Shown: positions 28,292 through 37,556 of the stretch, piece after piece
Layout of the letters: each line of letters starts with the position of its first letter
Position numbering within the stretch: the first letter of the stretch is position 1
Source: CAVSWT01 sp963777515
Lineage (GTDB): Bacteria > Bacteroidota > Ignavibacteria > Ignavibacteriales > Ignavibacteriaceae
Reading direction: 5' to 3'
NCBI GenBank assembly: GCA_963777515.1
Contig: CAVZQU010000012.1
Location: 62,001-126,000 of the forward strand
Length of the DNA stretch: 64,000 bases
Translations under genes and position numbers: made by a program
Notes under the pieces: model-generated
What the model saw: only the letters and a program-made list of their open reading frames with translations
Database searches by the model: none
Told to the model about the DNA's origin: nothing

Positions 28292-29385
28292 GTTACTTTT
28301 TTAAATTTGTTTGCAATTAAAGATTTGTAACCAAGTATTTGAAGCATAATTAATTGAGGAAACAAGAATAAAATATTCAAAAAAACGTTTTGCTTTGCAA
28401 TTACAGAAGTAAATATTCTCTCAAGCAACATTAAAACAATAATTATTAAATATTTTATTTGAAATAATACCATTACAAACGGAAGTAAAAACATAACAGC
28501 AAAAAACAACAGCAAAACAATAAATCCAAAAGAGCCAATGTTAAAACCCGGATAAAAATTTTTTGTAAATCCTTTTACTGCTTCTTTAAATCCGTTATAC
28601 ATTCTGCATTTTATGAAATTGTTTCCTGCAAGCGTTGCTGTTCTATATCCCAGGTTCTTTAATTCTCTTACAATTTCCATATCCTCAACAATTTTGTTCT
28701 TAACTCTTTTATGGCCACCGAATTTTAGATAACAATCTTTATTGAACATCATAAATTGTCCATTTGCTGCAGATAATGATTTGTGTTCTGAAGTATATAC
28801 TTTCTTTTAAAGGTAAAAATGAATAAAGTATCCAATCCATTAAAGGAACAATTAACCATTCGCCTATTGATTTTATTTGCTGCGAAGGAAAGACCGAAAG
28901 AAAATCAATATTTTTGTTTATAAATCTTTCATTTGCGATTTTTAATGCATCTGGTTCAAGTCTGACATCAGCATCTAAAAAAATCATTATTTCATTTTTA
29001 CTTTTTTCAGATAATTGATGGCAAGCCCAATTTTTACCTAGCCAGCCATCGGGAAGTGGTTTCCCTTGTACAATATTTAATTTATTATTAATCTGATTGA
29101 TAACCTTCTTAATATTTCAAGTGTTTTATCTTTTGAAACATCATCTAATACAATAACCTCATAATTTCTATAATTACTATTAAAAACAGTGTCTAAACAA
29201 TTTTTAATATTACGCTCCTCATTTCGTGCTGGAATCAAAATACTTAAAGGAAGTTCATCATTTCCAATTAAATTATTGCTGCTTAATCTTGGAGCAGTGA
29301 AATAATTATAAACGCATATCGAGAGCACAAACAAATGTGCAAATAATATCAGAATAAAAATTATGTTGAAAAAGTTAAGAATCAT
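28267..29385 (-). pseudogene. Carotenoid glycosyltransferase (GT2 family), interrupted by two frameshifts
   Basis: Three minus-strand pieces (29077-29385, 28739-28987, 28267-28752) form one GT2 protein once a missing A near 29105 and an extra A near 28801 are corrected; the span then equals 372 codons plus stop. The N terminus has a membrane anchor, then LSILIPARNEERNI and EVIVLDDVSKDKT (nucleotide-binding DD). The bridge reads GKPLPDGWLGKNWACHQL, then IFLDADVRLEPDA (DxD), and the C-terminal part starts with NGQFMMFNKD and ends in membrane helices. The position between cruF and the acyltransferase fits the CruC/CruG role of glycosylating a hydroxy-carotenoid. It may be functional if the frameshifts are consensus errors. 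Confidence 0.82.
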
Positions 29386-30037
29386 TTTGAAAATAATCCT
29401 TATAAAAATTGTTTATCATTGTGGCGTTATTTAAGCATTCCAAATTATCCGTAAATGCTTGCCTATAATTATCATAATTTAAAAGCAAATCTTCAGCATT
29501 AAATGTTTGTCCAATCCTTACAGCTACAAATGGTTTTTGTTCATTGGCATAGTCAATTTTAAATCCAATTGGAACAATTTTAGTATCTAATTTATTTTTC
29601 AATATTAATTTTATTCCTTCTTTTATATCTAAAGGACGTTTTTGGTAGGGTTCGATTTTTCCCTGTGGATAAACAACTAAACAATTTTCTTTTTTATCCA
29701 TCAACTTCGCAGCATAATTCATTGAGTTTTTTATTGATATTTTATTTTCAATATTAATTGAAAACGCACCGACATATCGGAAAAACCAATATTGTTTTAG
29801 CTGTTCTTCAAGCATCATCAGTTTAATTTTATAATTAGTTTCTTTTCGCAAAATATAATCGATAAAAAAACCATCCCACCAGCTGAAATGATTAGGAGTA
29901 ACTAATATTTGGCTGCCATTTGGGGGAAATTTAATTTCGTTAACTGCGTAAAAGTGCGAGAAATTTTTCTTTAATAATTTTTCAAGATATGCGTTAAAAA
30001 CTAATCTTGCCCAATATTTTTCGTTTGCTTTTATCAT
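29375..30037 (-). CDS. 1-acylglycerol-phosphate acyltransferase-like protein (probable carotenoid glycoside acyltransferase)
   Basis: A 220-residue PlsC-family protein. The catalytic HX4D motif is NHFSWWD (H50, D55), followed by substrate blocks such as VVYPQGKIEP (about 129-138) and KIVPIGFKI (about 155-163). PlsC proteins transfer acyl groups to a hydroxyl. Because it sits between a carotenoid glycosyltransferase and a carotenoid desaturase, with a 10-base overlap to the former, acylation of a glycosylated carotenoid (as CruD does in green sulfur bacteria) is the best inference. Phospholipid acylation remains an alternative. Confidence 0.82.
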   Translation of the reverse strand: MIKANEKYWARLVFNAYLEKLLKKNFSHFYAVNEIKFPPNGSQILVTPNHFSWWDGFFIDYILRKETNYKIKLMMLEEQLKQYWFFRYVGAFSINIENKISIKNSMNYAAKLMDKKENCLVVYPQGKIEPYQKRPLDIKEGIKLILKNKLDTKIVPIGFKIDYANEQKPFVAVRIGQTFNAEDLLLNYDNYRQAFTDNLECLNNATMINNFYKDYFQNDS

Positions 30038-30048
30038 TTTAGGATAGT

Positions 30049-31899
30049 CTAATTCAATTCGTATTTATCAATTAATTGGCTTGCAATTTTAGCCGACAAA
30101 ATCACTAATGGAATTCCTCCTCCAGGATGGACACTGCCGCCGACAAAATACAATCCATCAAATCTTTTAGATTTATTTTGTTGTCTGAAGAAAGCTGAAA
30201 ATTTTGAATTTGAAGAAGCGCCATATATACTTCCTCTAAATGAGTTTGTTTTATCCTCAATATCTTTTGGGGTTAAAGTTTTCTCAAAAATTATTTTATC
30301 ATTTAAATCAATTCCTAAATAATCTTTTATCCGCTTTAATATTTTTCCCTTTAAAGTAGTTATCTCCGTTTCCCAGTTTTGACTATTATTATAAGGCGCG
30401 TTCACCATAACAAACCAATTTTCAAATCCATCCGGCGCATCAGATTTTTTGAACTTGGATGAGATATAAATATAAATTGTCGGGTCTATGGGAATTACTT
30501 TCTTTTCAAATATGTCATCAAATTCTTTCTTATAATTTTTAGAGAATAGAATATTGTGAATCTCTAAATCTTTATTTACCCCTTTAACTCCCCAATAAAA
30601 AACAATTGCAGAGGAAGAAGGTTCATTTTTTTTATTTTTGTTAAATAAGTTAGCAGATGGAATTTTTAATAATTTATTATACGTAAAGTTTACATCCGAA
30701 TTACTGACAATAAAATCATAATTAAGATTTTCATTTTTAACTTTTAAACCGGTTACTTTATTATTTGAGATATTAATATTCTCTACCTCACTATTAAAAT
30801 AGAATTTGACACCAAGTCTTAATGCTAAATTATAAAGTGCTTCCGAAATAGAAATAATTCCATTCTGGGGGATGAAAGCTCCTAATCCATTTTCAACATA
30901 ACTTATTACGTTTAATATTGAAGGTGCAGAATATGGATTTGAACCATTGTACGTTGCATATCTATCAAATAATTGAATTACTTTTTCATCCGTTAAATAT
31001 TTTGAGTTGGCTTCGTGCATTGTTCTTGTTAAATCAAATTTGTTTAGCTTTATAAATCTTTTAAAAGCATTCTGATTAAATATTTCTTTCGGTTCCCAAA
31101 GTTTATTAAATAAAAATATGGGAGCAGTTAATTCATAAATGTTTTTTGTTTGAAAAAATAACTTTTCAATATTTTCTTTTTTTTCTGAAGTTTTAGAAGT
31201 TAATTCTCTTATAAAATCATTTTGATTTGAATAAGCATTGATAGTTGTTCCATCTTCATAAAAATATTTACAATTAATTTTTAACTTTTTCAGATTTAAA
31301 TAATCATTAATATTTTCATTTGCAGATTCAAATAAATCTTCCAACACAAAAGGCATAGTTAAAACAGACGGACCGGAATCAAATCGGAAACAACTTTCTT
31401 TTATTTCTGATGCTTTACCTCCCGGGTAAGAATTTTTCTCATACACATCAACAGAAATACCTTTAGCTGCTAGTCTAATTGCAGCAGCCAATCCACCCAG
31501 ACCAGAACCAATTATTGCACACTTTTTATTTGCCATTTTTTCTTTTGCGAATTCATAAGTAAACAAATATCCAATTACTAAACAAAGTGAGTAAAAAAAG
31601 TCTTCTAACGGAATGGTAGTTATTCTTAATCCCCAAATTGCATTTGAGTTATATAATACAACGGGCAGTGAAGTTAAAAAATAATTTACAGCAAAAAACG
31701 GGACAAAAGAAAAGAGGAAAAAATAAATTAGATTTTTGTTTTTTATAAAATCTAATTTTGAAATCCCAACAATTGCTAAGAGAAGAGAAAGAAATAGAAA
31801 TACTGTGAAAGTATAATATTGCTTGATAAAAAATAATTGCAGATCATTCAAATATATAATAGCAGCAATAAATAAATAATTTCTATTAAAATTTGTCAC
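30049..31899 (-). CDS. Lycopene cyclase CrtYd-like domain fused to a CrtD/CrtI-type carotenoid desaturase
   Basis: 616 residues in one frame. Residues 1-120 are membrane-spanning and carry WGLRITTIPLEDFFYSL, the PxE/D block of the CrtYd lycopene cyclase half. From Met122 an FAD-binding desaturase follows: AIIGSGLGGLAAAIRLAAKG (about 127-146), KASEIKESCFRFDSGPSVL (about 163-181) and the C-terminal FVGGSVHPGGGIPLVILSA. The second domain resembles CrtD-type 3',4'-desaturases more than the upstream CrtI copy. The start is GTG (GTGA) overlapping the stop of crtYc. A single-base error at the junction (an alternative frame gives a stop just after Met122) could have fused two adjacent genes. Confidence 0.85.
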   Translation of the reverse strand: MTNFNRNYLFIAAIIYLNDLQLFFIKQYYTFTVFLFLSLLLAIVGISKLDFIKNKNLIYFFLFSFVPFFAVNYFLTSLPVVLYNSNAIWGLRITTIPLEDFFYSLCLVIGYLFTYEFAKEKMANKKCAIIGSGLGGLAAAIRLAAKGISVDVYEKNSYPGGKASEIKESCFRFDSGPSVLTMPFVLEDLFESANENINDYLNLKKLKINCKYFYEDGTTINAYSNQNDFIRELTSKTSEKKENIEKLFFQTKNIYELTAPIFLFNKLWEPKEIFNQNAFKRFIKLNKFDLTRTMHEANSKYLTDEKVIQLFDRYATYNGSNPYSAPSILNVISYVENGLGAFIPQNGIISISEALYNLALRLGVKFYFNSEVENINISNNKVTGLKVKNENLNYDFIVSNSDVNFTYNKLLKIPSANLFNKNKKNEPSSSAIVFYWGVKGVNKDLEIHNILFSKNYKKEFDDIFEKKVIPIDPTIYIYISSKFKKSDAPDGFENWFVMVNAPYNNSQNWETEITTLKGKILKRIKDYLGIDLNDKIIFEKTLTPKDIEDKTNSFRGSIYGASSNSKFSAFFRQQNKSKRFDGLYFVGGSVHPGGGIPLVILSAKIASQLIDKYELN

Positions 31900-32205
31900 C
31901 TTTGGGGGGTATATAATAAATTAAATGTTTCATATAAAAATAAAATTGAGTACGGTACAGTAATGAAGAATAAAATCTCCTCAATAGGAAGATTAGCAAT
32001 ATCCATTCCGCTAATAAATTTATTATTAAATTGCCAATCTCCTCTACTCTCCGCTATATATATCCCAAACTAAAAATGGTACACCTACTGCGACAATTGA
32101 AAAGATTAAACTGTTATAATTTTTGTAAAACTCAATTTTTCTTTCAAATGACATTATTAACGGTACTATCACGATTAATAAATTAATTAATAAATATGTA
32201 CTCAC
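31896..32205 (-). CDS. crtYc: Lycopene cyclase subunit CrtYc (short gene hidden by a one-base frameshift)
   Basis: Not a continuous frame. Translation from the GTG at 32205 gives MSTYLLINLLIVIVPLIMSF, then a stop after DIYSGE; dropping one base near 32050 continues SRGDWQFNNKFISGMDIANL followed by PIEEILFFITVPYSILFLYE, for 102 residues in total. The FERKIEFYKN, WDI...GDW and NLPIEEILFF blocks are those of the CrtYc half of heterodimeric lycopene cyclases. It overlaps the unknown gene upstream (GTGA) and the crtYd-crtD gene downstream (GTGA), so the three are tightly coupled, and CrtYc plus CrtYd gives a complete cyclase. Confidence 0.85.
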
Positions 32206-32771
32206 TTATTCAAACTCAGATTATAAATTTTTCCTAAAACTTGATTTTGTTTTTCATTCAGCCTTTCACTTTTAATTAAGTAATCGGCAACTTTTTCAAT
32301 TAAAAAATTATCTCCATAATTTTTTGGATTTATTATTATACTATATAAACGTTCTGCATCTTCTTTTGCCTCTTTTGAATAACCCAAAATTGATGGAATG
32401 TTGTGAAGAACAGCAAAACGTAAAAATCTAATTTCAATACTTGTGCTGTCTAGATTAACAGCTTTGTTTAACAATTCGAGCCCATTATTTACTGCGCTGA
32501 ACTTATCCCAAGGCCAAAAATCATATTTCGCTTCAACTGATTTGTAAACGCCTTTGTAGGCAATTAATAATGGTTCATGATTAATTTTATAATTGTTTTC
32601 TAAATCCGTAATAAAAATATTTAACGAATCTAAAGCAGTTTCTCTTTCAATTCCGGCATACAGTAAATTTCTTAATGAATCAATTTGAGAAGAATTTAAT
32701 TCATTAGTGCGTAAAAATGAATCTGAAAGAATAGCAAATATTATTACTACATACTTTATTTTTTTTATCAA
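32202..32771 (-). CDS. Unknown protein in the carotenoid operon, between crtB and crtYc
   Basis: About 189 residues if translation starts at the TTG at 32771, which has a G-rich stretch 8 bases upstream; the open frame extends into crtB (to 32879) but that would overlap crtB coding sequence. An N-terminal hydrophobic stretch (YVVIIFAILSDSFL) may be a signal or anchor. The rest looks helical and TPR-like (INKAVNLDSTSIEIRFLRF-type segments: NGLELLNKAVNLDSTSIEI). No enzymatic motif is visible. Conserved overlap with crtYc (GTGA) suggests a role in the same pathway, but none can be assigned. Confidence 0.65.
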   Translation of the reverse strand: MIKKIKYVVIIFAILSDSFLRTNELNSSQIDSLRNLLYAGIERETALDSLNIFITDLENNYKINHEPLLIAYKGVYKSVEAKYDFWPWDKFSAVNNGLELLNKAVNLDSTSIEIRFLRFAVLHNIPSILGYSKEAKEDAERLYSIIINPKNYGDNFLIEKVADYLIKSERLNEKQNQVLGKIYNLSLNK

Positions 32772-32814
32772 GAGCTTAACCCCCAATCTAAAAAATTTAA
32801 TCTTAAAATAAGAT

Positions 32815-33621
32815 TTAATCAGCAATCCAACCTTTGCTAAGTTTGAAATTCTGAATTCTCTCCCTTTTAATTTCCGCAATACTTTTTCCGCTCAATTTTT
32901 GAAACAATGTTTTATAATAAATGTATGCCAGATATACTCCGAGTTTTACACCTTTAGGCAGTTTCAAAATTCCGGATAATGCAAAATCAAATTCTTTTTT
33001 TATATCTTCTTCAAATTTTAATTTGTTAAATTGATTTATTTCTATTACTTCATGAACATCCGGTAAATATATTCTGCCTCTATCTTCTATATCACTTTTT
33101 ATGTCCCTTAAGAAATTTACCTTTTGAAATGCCGAACCAAGTTTTTTTGCATATGGTTTTAATTCTTCAAATAACTTTTCATCATTTTTAACAAAAACTC
33201 TAAGACACATTAATCCTACGACTTCGGCTGAACCATATATGTAATTATCATATTCTTTTGATGCATAAGAAGAATTAGTTAAATCCATTTCCATGCTTAA
33301 TAAAAACTTATCGATTAATTCATTTTCAATATTATATTTTTTAACAGTGCGTTGGAAAGAATGAAGAACCGGATTGGTTGAAATACCGTTTTTGATTGCA
33401 AATTCTGTATCTTCACGAAATTTTTTAAGTAGACAAGCTTTATCAAATCCATCAAAAGTATCTACAATTTCATCTGCAATTCTTACAAACCCGTAAATGT
33501 TATAAATTGGTTCGCGAAATTCTTTATGAAAAGTTTTTATACCAATACTAAATGACGTACTGTACAAATGGGTTATAGTTTTGCTTATTTCTGCGCTGGT
33601 TTTATGATATAGTTGTATCAT
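32815..33621 (-). CDS. crtB: Phytoene synthase
   Basis: A 268-residue squalene/phytoene synthase family enzyme joining two geranylgeranyl diphosphates into 15-cis-phytoene. The first aspartate motif DEIVD is at residues 50-54, and the second region is NFLRDIKSDIEDRGRIYLP (about 171-189). YIYGSAEVVGLMCLRVF (about 124-140) is the conserved central helix. The gene overlaps crtI by 20 bases. Its substrate would come from the polyprenyl synthase at 18838-19854 or another synthase elsewhere. Confidence 0.95.
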   Translation of the reverse strand: MIQLYHKTSAEISKTITHLYSTSFSIGIKTFHKEFREPIYNIYGFVRIADEIVDTFDGFDKACLLKKFREDTEFAIKNGISTNPVLHSFQRTVKKYNIENELIDKFLLSMEMDLTNSSYASKEYDNYIYGSAEVVGLMCLRVFVKNDEKLFEELKPYAKKLGSAFQKVNFLRDIKSDIEDRGRIYLPDVHEVIEINQFNKLKFEEDIKKEFDFALSGILKLPKGVKLGVYLAYIYYKTLFQKLSGKSIAEIKRERIQNFKLSKGWIAD

Positions 33622-34186
33622 CTTTTAAAATCCTTTCGGTTACTAATTTTGAACTAATTATAACCATAGGTAAACCTGTACCAGGTGTAGTTGATGCACC
33701 TACATAGTACAAGTTTGAAAAATATTCGTCTTTATTTGAGGGCCTGAATGCACCAACCAAATTGATATCATGTGCTAGGCCTAATCCTGAACCTCTGTAT
33801 AGATTGAATGATGATTCCCAATCTTTAGGAGTCATAATTTTCATTGTTTTTAAATTTGATTTTATATCGAAATTAATTCTTTCGGAAAGGTCTGAAATAA
33901 TATTATCCGCAAGTTCCTGTGCATCGTCCCAATTTGGTTTGAACCTTAAATCCGGAACCGGGCAAAGGATAAATAGACTTTCACATCCCTCCGGTGCAGC
34001 TTCCGGTTCACTTACTGAAGGAACATTTACATAATAGTATGGTTTGTTTGGACTTATTGATGAAGTAAAAATCTTATCCGCATACGCTTTAAAGTTATTC
34101 CCTAAAAAATAATTGTGATGAATAAGATTTTTTATTTTTCCTTTAACTCCGAGATAAATTGTAAAAGGAGCTAAAGTCCAATGCAT
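33602..34186 (-). CDS. crtI: Phytoene desaturase, C-terminal part (frameshifted)
   Basis: 194 residues continuing the CrtI begun at 34192-35082 after one missing A in the T-run at 34211-34217 (plus strand). In the restored protein (493 residues) the bridge reads KKFNQQNLDKMHWTLAPFTI. This part carries NVPSVSEPEAAPEGCE and the C-terminal FAD-contact block SNLYYVGASTTPGTGLPM (about 160-177 of this piece). It overlaps crtB by 20 bases. Confidence 0.88.
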   Translation of the reverse strand: MHWTLAPFTIYLGVKGKIKNLIHHNYFLGNNFKAYADKIFTSSISPNKPYYYVNVPSVSEPEAAPEGCESLFILCPVPDLRFKPNWDDAQELADNIISDLSERINFDIKSNLKTMKIMTPKDWESSFNLYRGSGLGLAHDINLVGAFRPSNKDEYFSNLYYVGASTTPGTGLPMVIISSKLVTERILKDDTTIS

Positions 34187-34191
34187 TTTAT

Positions 34192-35082
34192 CTAAATTCT
34201 GCTGATTGAATTTTTTTCTTTTAAAACTGAACCTCTGAAAGAAGCAGCATCAGAATTAGAAATAAAAATATCTGCCTTCCATATTTTACCGTATTGGTCT
34301 ACGACTTCATTTAATTTTCCATTTGCATTTGCAACACCAACAATTTCAGTATCAAAATAAATTTGAACCCCTCTTCTTTCTAGAATATTCATTATTTCTT
34401 CAACAATTCTGTACATGCCTCCTTTTATTCTCCAATAGCCATTATGCTTTAGTTCGGTATAATTGAGCAGTGAATAAATAGCCGGAGTTTTAAATGGAGT
34501 TGCTCCAAGAAAGAATGCTACGAGCGAAAAAATTATTCTAACTTCATTAGACTGAAAAGTTTTCTCAACTTCCCCCCAAATTGTTTTAAATAAATAAGGG
34601 ATGTGTTTCCAAGGAACTTGGCTCAACTTAAATAGGTATTCCATTTTACTGTCGAAGTTAGTTTTAACAACAGCTTGTTCAGTATCATTAAAAAATTCAG
34701 CCGCTCTGCTTAAATATTTCTCTGCTTTTTGTTTAAGATTTGGTTCGATGCTGGCGAATTCTTTTTCTAATTTGTCTAAATCACTCCAAACTTTCTTTGG
34801 ATTTTTTTGACCTTCAAAAAATACCTGATAAATTGGATCTAGCTTTTCTAACTCAAATGGAACTTTTTCATTTATGCTTTTAAACAATTCTTCCATCTCA
34901 TAAGTCATGCTCATAAAAGACGGCCCCATATCGAACTTGAAGCCGTCTAGTACGAGTCTATTCAGCCTACCACCAGCCGAACAATATTTTTCTAGAATTG
35001 TAACTTGGTAACCTTCGCTTGAAAGCCTCAATGCTGTTGCTAATCCGCCTAATCCGGCACCTATAATTATTGCACTTTTCAT
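34192..35082 (-). CDS. crtI: Phytoene desaturase, N-terminal part (frameshifted)
   Basis: 296 residues starting MKSAIIIGAGLGGLATALRL, the FAD-binding Rossmann motif (G8-x-G10-x-x-G13), then GRLNRLVLDGFKFDMGPSFM, the conserved flavin/substrate block. CrtI desaturates phytoene to lycopene in four steps. The frame stops at 34192, but the C-terminal half continues 6 bases on in another frame; a single base missing in an A-run (minus strand) near 34215 explains it. It is the second gene of the light-controlled operon, 22 bases after the DUF4397 gene. Confidence 0.92.
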   Translation of the reverse strand: MKSAIIIGAGLGGLATALRLSSEGYQVTILEKYCSAGGRLNRLVLDGFKFDMGPSFMSMTYEMEELFKSINEKVPFELEKLDPIYQVFFEGQKNPKKVWSDLDKLEKEFASIEPNLKQKAEKYLSRAAEFFNDTEQAVVKTNFDSKMEYLFKLSQVPWKHIPYLFKTIWGEVEKTFQSNEVRIIFSLVAFFLGATPFKTPAIYSLLNYTELKHNGYWRIKGGMYRIVEEIMNILERRGVQIYFDTEIVGVANANGKLNEVVDQYGKIWKADIFISNSDAASFRGSVLKEKNSISRI

Positions 35083-35104
35083 TTTTTTGGATTTTAAGAG
35101 TTAA

Positions 35105-37534
35105 TTATTTCATCAATATCATTTTTTTAGTTTGAATATATTTACCTGCTGTCAACTGATATAAATATACTCCGCTCGATAGTTTGCTGGCATCAAAATT
35201 AATTTTATAGTTTCCGGAATTCATTTCTTTATTAACTAGTGTAGCAATTTCTTGCCCCAGTAAATTGAACACTTTAATTATAACCTGCTGCTTTGCAGGT
35301 ATTGCAAATTCAATACTGGTATTAGGATTAAATGGATTCGGATAATTTTGTAATAAATTGTAAGAAGTTGGTAAATTTGATTTAGAATCATTATTGCTAG
35401 TTAATGTACCAAACTGTACAACAGTTCCATTTGGTAAAGCTGCAAATACTCCAAATGAACTTCCATTTTGATTACTTGAAGGATCCAAAAATCCAGATGC
35501 AAATACTACTGCGGCACCACCTTTTAATCCGCTTAAGTCTGCGTCTAGTGTGGTTACTATTGTATTATTATCGTTTGCCGGAGTTATATCCAATGTGTAA
35601 TCTGATGCCGGTACTGCTATATAATCTGTTATATCTCCATAGCTGGCATTATCTACTAACGTAGCCACTCCCCTTGCAATTACATCTACCGAAGGTGCAT
35701 CTGTTGAGCCATGAACTACTGCAAATTCTACTTTTGATGTATCCACTGCTGATTCTCTTGCCATATCTTTTATAAATAATGTAAAAGCTGTACTTCTTCC
35801 ATCAGGATTTGATGCATAACTTGATGGATTCAGAACCCCATCTGCTATTGCTACATATTTTTCTCCTGCAGTTAAGGTTACTTGAAAATTCTTTAATGTA
35901 TCAGATACTGATGTACTTGTTGCCGGAGCTACTCCTATATTTAACATTTCTCCAGCTGGTGCATCTATAAATGGTGTGGCTGTTCTGTACTTGAAGTTAT
36001 CTAAAAGCAAACTGCCGTTTAAGTATATATCCACTGAATCTGCTGCAACATCTGCTGAATTATGGATTACTTGTAATCTTGCAGTTTCTATTGGTTGAAA
36101 CTGTACAACAGTTCCATTCGGCAGTGCAGCAAATACTCCAAATGAACTTCCATTTTGATTACTGGATGGATCTAAAAATCCAGAAGCAAATACTACTGCA
36201 CTTCCTCCGTCTAATCCATTTAAATCTGCCAGTAACTGAAGTAACAACTGTATTATTATCATTTCCTGGAGTGATATCTAAAGATATAAGCTGAAGCGGT
36301 CAACTGCAAGATAAGCTGTAATATCGCCATATGCTGCATTATCTACTAATGTACCTACTCCACGTGCAATTATATCGACTGTAGGGGCATCTGTTGATCC
36401 ATGCAGTACAAAAAAATCAACTTTTGATAGTATTGGTTGCTGATTCTCTTGCCATATCTTTTATAAATAATGTAAAAGCTGTACTTCTTCCATCCGGATT
36501 TGATGCATAACTTGATGGATTCAGAACCCCATCTGCTATTGCTACATATTTTTCTCCTGCAGTTAAGGTTACTTGAAAATTCTTTAATGTATCAGATACT
36601 GATGTACTTGTTGCCGGAGCTACTCCTATATTTAATATTTCTCCAGCTGGTGCATCTATAAATGGTGTGGCTGTTCTGTACTTGAAGTTATCTAAAAGCA
36701 AACTTCCGTTTAAATATATATCCACTGAATCTGCTGCAACATCTGCTGAATTATGGATTACTTGTAATCTTGCAGTTTCTATTGGTTGAAACTGTACAAC
36801 AGTTCCATTCGGCAGTGCAGCAAATACTCCAAATGAACTTCCATTTTGATTACTTGATGGATCCAAAAATCCAGATGCAAATACTACTGCAGCACCACCT
36901 TTTAATCCGCTTAAGTCTGCAGTCAAGTGTGGTTACTATTGTATTATTATCATTTGCCGGAGTTATATCCAAGTGTGTAATCTGATGCCGGTACTGCTAT
37001 ATAATCTGTTATATCTCCATAGCTGGCATTATCTACTAACGTAGCCACTCCCCTTGCAATTACATCTACCGAAGGTGCATCTGTTGAGCCGTGAACTACT
37101 GCAAATTCTACTTTTGATGTATCCACTGCTGATTCTCTTGCCATATCTTTTATAAATAATGTAAAAGCTGTACTTCTTCCATCCGGATTTGATGCATAAC
37201 TTGATGGATTCAGAACCCCATCTGCTATTGCTACATATTTTTCTCCTGCAGTTAAGGTTACTTGAAAATTCTTTAATGTATCAGATACTGATGTACTTGT
37301 TGCCGGAGCTACTCCTATATTTAACATTTCTCCAGCTGGTGCATCTATAAATGGTGTGGCTGTTCTGTACTTGAAGTTATCTAACAGCAAACTTCCGTTT
37401 AAATATATATCCACTGAATCTGCTGCAACATCTGCTGAATTATGGATTACTTGCAATCTTGCAGTCTGTGAAAATGTAATTGGAGCAATAAGTAATAAAA
37501 GTATTACTCCAAAAAATTTACTAAATGCGTTCAT
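35105..37534 (-). pseudogene. Secreted T9SS-sorted DUF4397 protein with three near-identical 229-residue units (six frameshifts)
   Basis: The start at 37534 has a strong AGGAGG site (37539-37544) and a signal peptide (MNAFSKFFGVILLLLIAPITF). Three units follow (37465-36777, 36776-36086, 36085-35399), each starting TARLQVIHNSADVAADSVDI and containing a second DUF4397-like half (VVHGSTDAPSVDVIARGV). The C terminus is a T9SS type A tail: NLLQNYPNPFNPNTSIEF, then GQEIATLV and LTAGKYIQTKKMILM. Single extra bases near 36973, 36922, 36429, 36301, 36281 and 36229 break the frame; without them the gene is exactly 807 codons plus stop. It is the first gene after the CarH-type operator. DUF4397 folds are cell-surface domains without known activity. 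Confidence 0.85.
35399..37465 (-). repeat. Three tandem 687-bp repeats inside the DUF4397 gene
   Basis: Anchor strings recur at constant spacing: CAACAGTTCCAT (plus strand) at 35419, 36106 and 36797. Units measure 687, 691 and 689 bases, and the 4 and 2 extra bases are the frameshift insertions, so the true period is 687 (229 codons). Units are almost identical over most of their length, but the second half of the middle unit (about 36230-36430) is clearly diverged. The pattern suggests recent duplication or gene conversion. Confidence 0.9.
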
Positions 37535-37556
37535 GATGCCTCCTAAGTTTATATTG

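Noticed and set aside
36079..36294. Plus-strand frames inside the DUF4397 repeats (also 35404-35664, 36770-36985)
   Set aside because: They repeat only because the tandem units repeat; they have no independent start signal or known domain.
35399..37465. CRISPR-like array
   Set aside because: The repeats are 687-bp coding units without short direct repeats and unique spacers; no cas gene is present.
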